From Toxoplasma gondii ME49 (lineage: Eukaryota; Apicomplexa; Conoidasida; Eucoccidiorida; Sarcocystidae): a DNA stretch of 64,000 nucleotides. A model generated the notes under the pieces. The model was not told the origin of the DNA, did no database searches, and saw only the letters and a list, made by a program, of their open reading frames with translations. Numbering within the stretch: position 1 is the first letter of the stretch; the number at the start of each line of letters is the position of its first letter. Positions 40,901 to 52,800 of this stretch are shown here, in pieces. A program made the translations under genes and the position numbers. The stretch spans positions 62,001-126,000 of the forward strand of contig NC_031468.1 of NCBI RefSeq assembly GCF_000006565.2. Reading direction: 5' to 3'.

Positions 40901-43900
40901 GTTGGTGGAGAGGACAAAAGAAGCCATGAGAGGCGTCTCGGGGGGGGTGGAGTAGGTTCTGACTTGCAACTGTTTTGAGTTTGGAGGAACGACGGTTTTT
41001 TCTTGATTGGTGTTCCTTGTTCATCTTCGGTCGTCTGTCTGTGTCCCTTGCTTCCCAGTCTTTTCTGTTTCTCTTGCTTCTCGCGTTTTCCTTTCCATCT
41101 GACTTCTTGTCTTGCTCCGTGTCTTTCTTCATGCTTGCGTTTTTCTTGCCACCCTCCCAAAGGCTTCCTGCGTACCCTGCTCCTCCTCTTTCTTCTCACT
41201 TGCTTCCTTGTCTTCTTGTCTGTCTCGGAGGTCGGCCTAGGCGACAGCGGACGCATGCCGGCCGGCCCCGGCTGGGTACTCCATCGACACACAGGGAGCG
41301 GCTGAACCGCTCCAGCTCTGCCCGGCAGGAAACTTTTGCCCAGAGGGCACAAGCGACGGAGGCACTGTCTGCCCCCCAGGAACTTCGAGGTAAACACACC
41401 CTCCGAAAACGGATCTCTACACGCAGCCACGCAGGCCACTCATATACATATATATATATATATATATACATAAATATATATATATATACATATATATACA
41501 TATATACATATATATATTTGTATACAGATACGTGCGTATATGGATGTACTTGTCCGAAGTACCCTGTCCTCCGGATAAGTAGAAGATCTGCCTTTTTTGC
41601 ACCAGAGAAAGTCCATAAGCGCACATATACCTTCGACTCGTCTTCACATGAAGCTATGTACATTTACATATACAATTACATATCCACATATATATGTATA
41701 TATGTATATATATGTATATATATGTATAATTGTTCACCTGAACGGCGCACATGTGTAGAGAGGGATGGCGAAATGTGGGCCGGAACGGGGCAGACAGAGC
41801 CGTGGACGTCGCACCGTGTTTGGGAGGCCAACGTCACCGTTGTGAATTGGATCAAGTCGACTGCGTTTTGTCTCTTCGAGGAAGCGCAGCCACTGTTTGC
41901 GGCGTTTTCTTGTTAGTCGTAAAGAAACGTTTGCATCTGTTCCACGTGACGAGCGGCTCTTGTCCGCATCCAAGTACTTCGGCGAGTGCACTACGGCCTA
42001 GCAGTGTGTTGTTTGTTACCCTGGATCTGTGCATGTCCGGGGAACTGACGGGCGTATGTCAACAAAAGAGCGGAGGCGCGAGAGCAACGCTCTGCACCTC
42101 GAAACAAGTAAAGCGCGCGCGGCGACTCTTCGTTTTTCCTGCAGGCGACTCCCAGGGGGTGCAGCAGAGTCCGACTGCTTCCCTTGCCCTGCGGGTGAGA
42201 GAACGCGAGCACAAAACGCCGTGGGGAGGAAACAAGAAAGTGACATCTCGGGTGCCTCGAGCGTACACAGGGTGCCGGAGAGAGAAGAAAGTACCGGATC
42301 AAAGTGCAGACCAAAACGCAGATAGACGGCGAGTGGAAGTTGAACGCCTGCGATGAGGAAGAAAGAAAAGTCCGGCAGATTCGGTGCCTGGATTGCGTCG
42401 TGACACCCGTTCGTCTGGACAGAAAAGCATCATCAAACATAAAAATTGCAACAGCCATTTCTCTCTCTCTTAACGTGATGGGCTGTAAATGTAAATTTAC
42501 CCTATAACTTCGACTGCATCCCTGAAGCGAAAAAACACAGTACTTCAGACACGCATTCAAAAACTAGAGCGGAAGACGCCTGTGTTCTAAGGAGCACCTC
42601 CTGCGAGATGCACTGCCGATTCGCACCTTGAAAGGCCTTTTGTTTGACTCAACCTCTCGCGGGCTAGAGATGAGAAAAACTGCATGCATTCCTCCATTTT
42701 TGGAAGCAAAGGAGTGGCGGCTGGAAGCTTCCCCGACACGGTTCGTCAGATCACCGCGTTGTCTCTGTACACGGTTCGACCTCGGTCTTTCTCCTCGTGA
42801 GCTCGACTGGTAACCCAGTCTCTCTTTGCGCCTGCACGGTCTCGCTCCCGGGCGCGGAAAGAACCGTTTTCTGTCATCAATCACTCAGTTCTCACAGCCA
42901 TAAGCGTTTCGCAGAACTCGAACGGCTAGGCGCACCGTCAATCTGGCGCGATTCAGATCGGCGCAGACTCGCCCACCGAAGACTGACTAGCGCGAATGAC
43001 TGACCTGCGTACCGATCGCTGCATTATTTCCGACGTGACTCCGCCAGACACACCTTAGCGATTCCTCCGTCCTGCTTTGCCATGTTCTTTCTTGCTCTCG
43101 CCAGGCTACTTCTGCCCGAACGACTCTTCGACAGGCACTTCGCTGGATCCAAAGCCTTGTCCTGAGGGTCACTACTGCCCCCTGGGCTCTGCCGCAGCCG
43201 CCCAGTGTCCTGCGGGGACCTTGAGCTCCAGTCGAAGCGTTTCCTCGGCGGAAGAATGCGATCTCTGCCCTCGAGGCAGCTACTGCACAGAACCTGGTGC
43301 GTTGCAGAGAGACACAGGGTCCACTGTGCAAGTCTGCTTTGACTTTTCGAATCCGAAACACACAGATACACAAATATAGCCTTGCTGCTCTTCGGTTCCA
43401 CCTCTCCGAAGGTCTCGATCCCTCCGGGTGCATCGCTCCTTTCCACTGCATCTGGATCCGATTAGACACTGTGGCAAGAAACAACTCGACAGGGTGTCTT
43501 CTCGTCTTCAGTTCCGTTGGCCACAACTACGAAACCGAGCATCCAGCTCCCCATATTAAACATATATACATATATATATATATATATGTATACATGTATA
43601 CACTGGTATAGAGTTGTTATATACGTAATCAGATCTGCAGACATATAGAGGTTCTTAGAGACTCCTCTTGCCGTCACTATACATATATCTCTATTTCTGT
43701 AAATATTTCGGGATGCTCGTGTGGGGATAGCATATTTGTAAATGCGTATATGTGTATATGTGTGTATGGGTATGTGCTCACTCAGATTGGTTGTCGTAGG
43801 TCTACAAACAGCCTCTTCTCTATACTGAGTAGAAGGCTGCACATTTATCTGCATGTATGCAGACAAGCAGGCGCATGTTTTTGTTCGACTGGCATTTGCC

Positions 43901-44238
43901 TGGCTTTACCTTTCGTCAAGAGCTCAAATCGACGCTCTGCCCCTGGGGTTGCCCGACCGGGTCTGCGTACACACGATGGCTGTTCTGTCTCTTCTCCTTT
44001 CTCGCTGCAGGTGCCCTCGCGGTGACAGGCGCATGCGACGCCGGGTAAGCGGCCGAGCGATTCGGACCCTTGTGCAGAAGCAAGGCAAGAACGAAAGCAC
44101 AGGCTGAACATTCCAAGATCGAGACAATTCCTAGTCTCTTTGTCTCCATATGGCTATGCATGAGGATCTCCTGGCGGGCAGACAAAGAAGCATCTACATA
44201 CACATATGTATATTTATATATATATATATACATATGTA

Positions 44239-44275
<37 letters not shown>

Positions 44276-46801
44276 CGGAGGATTTCGAACTCGGAGAGAC
44301 GACGAGACTTCCAACTTGCACATGTGCGCGCAGAATCAGCGTGGAGGCCCCTGTGAAGCCTAGCAGAGTCTTGAAAGGCGTTCGTTTGTCCATCTCTTCG
44401 ATTTCCGTTCTTCGTCTTCTTCACTTGTGCCCCTCTTCTCCGATCGAAGGCTCTGGATATTTTTTCTTTCGTGTGTTAGCTTCGACTTCTCTGTGTCGCC
44501 TGCGAGGGCGTTCGATTGCGTAACTCGGCCGATGGAACTCGAAGGAGCGTTCTCGGACTGCATCAATGAAGCGCGATTCTTTCTTTCATGGAACGGATTC
44601 TACGTCCGGGCACCCTTGCTTATTTAAGTGCAGACAACTCGCTGTTCGCGTTCATTAGCACTCTCTGATGTCTCGGTAAAACAACTCTTGCTCACGGTTG
44701 ATCTGTCTCCCAGACGCTTCTGAAGCCTCTTTCTGGGGCATGTCACAGACGCTGTGGGACCTGCTATCCGACAAAACACAGTCGTGTGTAAATCAAGAGC
44801 GGCCGCAATGACGGATGTTCTCCTTCCGTCCTTTCCTTTTTGATTTCGCCAGGTTCTTGTGTATCGCCGGAGCAACGGACCCGCGACCGACCGACGGCGT
44901 TACGGGATCTCCTTGTCCTGCCGGAGGCTACTGCGTTGCTGTAAGTGTTTGCCAGGCGTTTGTTGTCTTTTCCTTTTCGCGATTTGCCTCTTTTCTCTGG
45001 GTTCCAACCTGCTCACTCATGTCGCCGCAGCCGCGCAGAGAGAACTAAGGAACGCTTGTCTCCTCGTCTCGCTCTGGAAGAGAAATGCTTGCGTACTGGT
45101 CTGTCCTCCCCGTGTCTCCATAGAGTCCAGCAGAGAGTATTTATCCGTAGATGAATGCATGTGTCTGTTTTCCGTATTTGTCGAGTCTGATGTATACAAA
45201 CCTTTTAGTTGCATGTGAGTTCTTTCCAATGGTTTTTTCGCAAAACCAAAGACATCCTCGTTTTCTAGCGGGCCTCTCCCACAAAATGCCTCTTCGCAGA
45301 GACTCTGAAAATGCCCCTTAGTGAACGCATGTTACAGTCCACCCGTGCCCTGACTGCTTCCTTACATTTATACATGTTCATAATGTACAAATATATATAT
45401 ATATATATATGCATAACTGTATGCATATCTATCTATCTATATATATATGTATATATATGAATGCCTTGTTAAAACGGTGAAGGGGAAGCCAAGGGGAGTT
45501 AGAGACTCCACAGACGGCTGTGTGTGTTTTCGTTTAAGGTGTGAGGGTAGACGCCCAAGCGCGGATGCATTCTCGCTTTCTGGTCTCTGTTTCTACGCAG
45601 GGCACTGTGATTGTCAAGCCATGCCCGCCAGGGACGTACAATCCAGATGAAGGCGCTGAAAACGAAGACGCCTGTCAACCTTGTCCAGCCGGATCTTTCT
45701 GTCTCGGCAGCGGCTCGAGCACGCCAGATGGCAAATGTCGCCCCGGCCACTACTGTCCTGAGCAGTCCTCGCGCGCGACGTAGGTATCTTCCTTTTTGCG
45801 AAGCGTTTCCCCGTTGAAATCCAGAACATGCCTGGAGAGAGTCAACACTTGTACGCAAGATATTCACAGTCCTCCTGTCCACGTCGCTCGTCTGATGCCT
45901 TCTCTGCAAGCCGCTTCAAGCATGAAAAGGGATGGTGAGGCACGAGAGAGGAGGACTCGCGCCGTTTTGGAGGGTCGCATCCGGAGTCGGGAGAAGGTCT
46001 CTGGAGCCTTGTTGCCGGAGGAGAGAACACAGCAAGAAGGAATCGCTTTCACTTACAGACGCGCCACCGAAACTAGGACATGAGACGCACAAGACGCATT
46101 TAGATTGAGAACACACATCCCGAGGCACAGAAAAAGGCCGTACGAGAAAAGACAAGCGGAACAGTGTCAAGTAAGTGGCGAGGGGAAGAAAGAAAAGAAC
46201 GCCTCCACTTTCTCTTCCTCATCAACGTTGGTTTGTATTCGCCCATGCTTTGGATTCATCTGCCAGCGAAATCCACCTCGCTGGTCACAACGTTTTTTCA
46301 CCTTTGGTTTCCTCGGCAAAAGCGAGAACGGAGACTCTTCTTCTTCGCGAGCCTGAGTCTCTGCAGTGAAACGCCTGCGATAGCTCGCGTCTTCTGTTGC
46401 TCTCTGCTGGTCGTGGTGCAGGCAAAGAAAAGCATCAATTGGACATTTTGCTGCAGCGGGCGCATCCGAGGAAACTGCGTGCGAGGTCGGCTACTACGCC
46501 CCGGAGGAAGGAATGGACAAGTGCATCGCCTGTCCTGCCGGGTAGGGATCTGTTAACATATGTCCCCTCCATCCAGACATCAGCGAAATGCCGTATGCAG
46601 TGGTTGTCACTGTGGTCCTCGCTGTGCTCACACACCTGCGAAACGAACGATGAAGAAACCTGCTCAGAAAAATATATGCGGGCCTGAACTTGATGTGTGA
46701 CGACCACGGCTGCAACAATTCAAGAGTTTCTGTCAGAATTCCATCGACGTGAGAGCTCTATGTCATTTGTTGTCATATGCAAGTATATAAATATTTAAAT
46801 A

Positions 46802-46832
<31 letters not shown>

Positions 46833-49800
46833 TTGTGCAGGTTGAAGGATAGATATAGAAGACTTACGCACTTCACTGCTTGGTTGTTTGGATATATATA
46901 AACATGTATGTGAAGGAACAGGACGGGCACACGGTTGTGTCCTTAAATTCTTCATGGCCGCAGACGCATCTGTCGCTATGTTCTCGTTCGCAACAGCCTT
47001 TTTCTGGAGACTCTGTCTTCTGTCCTCCAGCGCCGTCACTCCTCGCAGTGTGGAAAGTCCCTTGAGGCCTCGTGCGAGTTGGTGTGTACGGGGAGGTAAA
47101 GTCGTCCATGACAGTTTCCAATTTCTGCATAAATATGATTATGTGTATGCATACGTGGAGACACCCAGATGTGTACGTGCCTAGATAGCGAGGGTCACCT
47201 GGGCGTGAAGGTTGCAGGCGTCCGTTCTCATCCCCGGACCAGTAGAGAGAACTGGGGAGTGGACAAAAACGCGTACCAGGCCTTCGCAGACCATTTCTTT
47301 TCTCCCTGCAGGCAGGTGTGCCCTCGAGAAGGCATGGCGGCGCCTGAGGAGTGCCCCCAAGGCTGGTATTGCCCCGAAGCCGTAGCCGCAGCTCTCAAGT
47401 GCGTTGCGGGGACCTACGGAGACCGACCGGGCCTACGCGAGTGGAATGAATGCAAACTGTGTCCTCCGGGGCATTTTTGTGAAGGCGAAGGTCTCCTAGA
47501 TAAAAGCGGACTCTGCGACGCAGGCTACTACTGCGTCCAGTCGGCTACATCGGCGAGGCCTGAGATCGTGTCGACAGGGAGGAGTCTCGCGGGGGAAGTC
47601 AGCGGCCCCTGTCCCGCGGGGCATTTCTGCCCGCAGGGTTCCATCACGCCAACGCCATGCCCGAAAGGCATGTTCAGCTCCACGCTGAAAGCTGTATCTG
47701 AAGCGACCTGCCAACAGTGCACTGAGGGTGAGAGTGTGAAGCGAAGAATGAAGGTTTTTTTTCCTTGAGAATGAAATGTGTGCTTGGCGGAGAAAGGTCA
47801 GGCCTCGTCTCCCGATGTCTCCTTCACACGCAGCCGGAAAAATGACTCTAGTCCACGGTACCGGCGTCTCTCTCAGGATCTCAGGGATGGTTCATAACGC
47901 AGACATGACGTCCGCACAGACTAAAGTTAGCAAGGAGAATACAAAAGCAAAGAACAGGGAGGGGTCCCCTACACAACGACGATGTCGAAAAACGCCAGAG
48001 TTAACGGTACACAAACAGAGCAACAGCGACTTCTGTGGATGTCCATCCGGGCATATATACATATACATATATATACATATATATATACATATATATATAT
48101 ATATGTATATGCGTGTACTGTGTGGGGATAGAGGGACAGGTGTGGAGAGGGATAGAGATATACCATTGTCGAGGTCGTGTCCAGAGATCGAGGGGATGGA
48201 CTCCAGTGCACAAGACTCGTTCGAAGAATGGTTTTTTCCCTTTCGACATTGTTGCAAGATCTGTCGTCATTCAGTGCTGCATTTCCTCACCGTTTCCCAG
48301 CTTCCTGGGGACTCTGGAGACAACCTCAAGCGCTCCTGAGCGAGGCCAGGAAGCGTCTGCCTGGAAACCGTCGGATGGTTCTTCATTGGAGTTTCGCTGT
48401 CTCTGGTGCGATGGATCTCTCCCAGCAGGATCCCTCAGGGAAGCCCGTCAACTGGTGCCTCCTGCGTAGAGATTCCTCTTCGGAGGACACAGTCCCCTTG
48501 GTGCCGATAGTACGGTCTCAAAACGCTCCATCCACATCTGTCTGCTTTTCGTCCTTTTTTGTTCGCTGTCTTTTGCACTCTCTCGCGGCCTCAGGTTTCT
48601 ACTGCGATCGCCCGGGCCTCGCAGCCCCCACGGGTCCCTGCCCTGAAGGGTACTTTTGTCCCCGCGGATCTGTGGTTGACAGAGACCCCACACATCTCTG
48701 CCCAAGAGGCCACTACTGTCCCCAACAGGCGGTCGAGGCTCTGCCGTGCTCCGCGGGGACCTACGCAGAAGTCGACGGCTCTGCCGCATGCACACCCTGC
48801 CCTGGAGGCTTCCTCTGTGCGGCGAGCGCTCAACAGTTCTTGCAGGCTTGCAGCGCTGGACACTACTGCCCCACAGGTAACGAAAATGAAACCGATGAAC
48901 CAGCACCCGAAACGGAAACTCCACCACCACAGACGTAAACAAAAGACCAAGATGCGACAATGACGCAGACATGTTTGATAGTTATACATACATATATATA
49001 TATTATATTATGTAATCGTATATCCCCCTCTCATATGCAGGGAAATAAGCATATGCTTAAGCCAAGATGTGTGAGCTCTGTCTCTACACACATATCTGTC
49101 TCGAGAGAGACACATGCGCATGTGAATGCAAACAGACGAGCAGCTGCTGGGGTCAGAAGGGAAACTGAAAATACATATATATATATATATATATATGCAT
49201 CTATTGCTGCACGTGATGAGGAATCCCTGCAGCTGAGGGTATGATATTTGGAAGAAGCAGAAAATGTTTCTTTCCTCGTTTTTCTTTGTCTGCAGGAACG
49301 CAAGCAGAGATAGAGTGCCCGATTGGAACTGTCGGGGTGGGATCAAAAGGCCCTCACGTCTCTGCATGCCTCGCATGTCCCCCAGGCTCCTACTGTGACA
49401 GGATGGGGAGGTACGTTTTCTTTTTTGAGGCATGCCGGACGTTTCAGCTTTACCTGTCTGTCTGTATTTTTTGGATGCAAAACGCTGTTCTATTGAAAGC
49501 CAAGGCAGAAGCAGCTGTCGAACTCGAAGGTGCCTGGACCGTCTAGAATTTGCGCAACGACGCTTCTCCATTGGCTGCTGCTGCGAAGCCTTCAACTTCG
49601 TTTACGTTTTCTTCGTAGCCTTTGTAGTTCGTTGTTTGTACGCCTTCCCGTTTTATCTTTCTCGCGGAGCAAGGCTTTTATTCTTTCACTGGATTCAGCC
49701 ATGCATGCGTGGTGCATGTGCATGCCCTCCAACGCGGAGGGCCTCGTGTTTTCGACTGCATGCTTTCCTGGATTTCTTGCCTTTCTGCCTGTCCCGTTTG

Positions 49801-52800
49801 TAGCCCCTCGCGTTTCTCGTCCTTCAGTGTTCAGTTCCGCCCCCAGAGTTCCGCGTTCCACGTGAGCCATTTCCAGTTCGGTTTTCGTTTTCTGTCTTCC
49901 GCCTCGACGCGTTTCGTCCAGTGTCTTGCAGAGATATTGTATGTCTGCCTAGGATACAGGATCTGCACTACGTGATCTAGCCATGCCCTGTGCTCTGCAC
50001 TCAGTGCCGGCTTCCTTCCTCGACCGGCAGATTCGCACTATGGGTGTTCTTCTGTCTTCCCCAGCGCAGTGCCTACGGATTCATGTCCTCCGGGCAAGTT
50101 CTGTGGAGGCGGCGTTGCCTCCGCGAACGCCGCGACTGCCTGTCCCGAAGGCTTTTACTGTCCAGAAGGAAGCGCCGTTCCGTTCGCATGCAAAGCCGGA
50201 CAGTATTGTCAAGGCACAAGTCTCGTGGAGCCCTCAGGACCGTGTCAACCGAACACCCACTGTCCGGCCGGCACAAGTGAACCTGAAGGGTTCGCTTGTC
50301 CGCGAGGGAGCTACTGCCCAGGAGACACAGATCCCCTGCCATGTCCCCCAGGAACGTACAGCGACGTCGAAGGAATCGCGTCTGTTGACCAGTGCAAGCG
50401 GTGTCCTTCAGGCTCGTAAGTGCGAACTCTGAACGTCTTGCGAGCCTCGGAAGTCCACGCCTACAGCCATGAAGAGGTCTGGCATCGGTTTTGACGGGGG
50501 GGGGTGGGGGTGGGGAGGACATCGAAGAAGGGACAACGCAACTCTGACTTGTCGCCTGTTCCACTGGCTTCTCTTCTCGCTGCGAGGCGTCGGCATGCGC
50601 GGGAACTCGACTACTTGAGGCGTCCGTCGCAGGCGGGGTGCTCCGCCGTCGTCAAAAGCGTTTGAAAACCTAGAGAAACGCCAGTTTTCACAGCCAAGGA
50701 AAACATAAATATTCCATCAACAGTTCNNNNNNNNNNNNNNNNNNNNCTTCGACGCGTTTCGTCCAGTGTCTTGCAGAGATATTGTATGTCTGCCTAGGAT
50801 ACAGGATCTGCCCTACGTGATCTAGCCATGCCCTGTGCTCTGCACTCAGTGCCGGCTTCCTTCCTCGACCGGCAGATTCGCACTATGGGTGTTCTTCTGT
50901 CTTCCCCAGCGCAGTGCCTACGGATTCATGTCCTCCGGGCAAGTTCTGTGGAGGCGGCGTTGCCTCCGCGAACGCCGCGACTGCCTGTCCCGAAGGCTTT
51001 TACTGTCCAGAAGGAAGCGCCGTTCCGTTCGCATGCAAAGCCGGACAGTATTGTCAAGGCACAAGTCTCGTGGAGCCCTCAGGACCGTGTCAACCGAACA
51101 CCCACTGTCCGGCCGGCACAAGTGAACCTGAAGGGTTCGCTTGTCCGCGAGGGAGCTACTGCCCAGGAGACACAGATCCCCTGCCATGTCCCCCAGGAAC
51201 GTACAGCGACGTCGAAGGAATCGCGTCTGTTGACCAGTGCAAGCGGTGTCCTTCAGGCTCGTAAGTGCGAACTCTTAACTTCTTGCGACCCTCCGAAGTC
51301 CTCCCCTCCACCCATGAAGATGTCTCGCATCAGTTTTGACGCCCCAGGTGGGTTTGGGGAGGAGGGGGGGAATCACGGAGCACTGTCTAGTTCCAGTATG
51401 AATGAAGAGGTCGCGAATCTACCGGAGAACAGTCGCTGCTGACGAGGCGAGAAACGCGACGCGGGTCACAGCGTCAGAGAACTCTTCATTTTCCACGTCT
51501 TGCTCTTCGCGAAAACGAACCTTGATGTGGCGAGAACAGGAAGCGCAGAGACCGCATGTTTTTGTCAGCAGGAAGTTCGTTCTGGGAAGGACGCAGGTGT
51601 CTGGACAGTCTAGAGCGGGACATTCCTGTCTAGCCTGCCGACCGACTTCTCTTCCTTCGTCACTTGTGTCTCTTCGTTAGAAACGCATCTGCTTTCATGG
51701 CTCGACAGACCTGCGCATGTCTGCAAGACTATCGTGACACTCCGAGCTTGTGTGATGGTTCAGAGCCGTTCTCGTGGGTTCCACCTTACGGCCTTGATCT
51801 CTCTGTCTTTGCAACAAGGTTGTTCCCTACACTGCGCTTGGCGTCGAGCGAGGCTCGCCTGGGTGGCTCCATTCCTGACAAGAGGCAGAAAAGGAGATAT
51901 TTTGTGTATGTGCATGAGCCTGCGGGATGCTGGTTCGCTGGACATGTTCTCCCAGACAAGCCATGTGGACCGTGCGCCTGTTTCAGACACTGGTCGCGCC
52001 ACTCCGCAGCCTGATGTTTGTCTCCCCCCTTGGAATCTGAGAGGGGAGGCTTCTGGGTCAGAACCGGGAGACGAATCAACATGCAAACCAAGAGTATACA
52101 ATTGAGTGCTCCAGTTCTGAGACTTCACGCACTCGCAAATGCCAAATGCGCAAGAGGCGTCTGATACATGCATAAATAAATACATATATATATATATATA
52201 TATATATGTATCACTGCATGGCCAGTTAGAATGTGGAGCACTTTGTTCAGGTACTGCTCCTCGCCAGGACTCGACGCCCCCAGTGGCCTGTGCACCGGGG
52301 GGTACTTCTGCGAGGAGGGGACGGTTGATCCGAGACCGGTCGGGGGTCTTTGCCCAAAGGCTCACAAGTGCCCTCCGGGGGCCTCAGCAGCCGAGGCATG
52401 CCTCGTCAATGAATGGCAACCTCTCAAAGGCCAGACCGACTGCCAGCCCTGTCCAGCGGGATTCATTTGCGATGATACCGAGGCGACGCCCTGCGACGCG
52501 GTAGGTCAGGGAGCCGTTTCCTCAATAGCCACTCACGCGGTGAGGCCGTAGGCATCCCTAGCAGGCGGGGGTCGCAGCTGCATGAATACGACTCCTCCGT
52601 TTACGCGACAGGCAGCAACTCGGATGCTCTCTCTGTTTTGTCGTCAAGCGGCTGGCCCGCGATCCATCTCGGCGTCTCTGTCCTCTCCACGTTCTGTTGA
52701 TGTGATCTTCGCGGGGCAAAGAAAGGAGAGTTTCGATCCACGCAGCCGCCACTCGAGCTAGCGACCTCTCCTCGCCGTCGGGCGTACTGCCCTTTTCCTT

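Larger units (their letters stand above)
39482..50415 (+). other. Giant protein exons 12-24: fragmented GCC2/GCC3 repeat array
   Basis: Residues 1680-2439. Thirteen mostly small exons, as short as 34 and 50 nt, carry tandem modules such as CREGFFCPETC, CPRGHYCPE, CPAGNFCPEGTSDGG, CPLGSAAAAQCPAGT, CPAGSFCLGSGSSTPDGKCR, CPQGWYCPEA and CPPGKFCGGGVASANAATAC. Each exon is supported because it restores the module and keeps phase with both neighbours, although several are too short to be found as open frames. The extracellular disulphide-rich nature is clear. Ligands are unknown. Confidence 0.85.

Noticed and set aside
51340..52015. Open frames between the second exon 24 copy and exon 25
   Set aside because: No Cys-module pattern and no phase-compatible splice sites; this is best read as intron 24.
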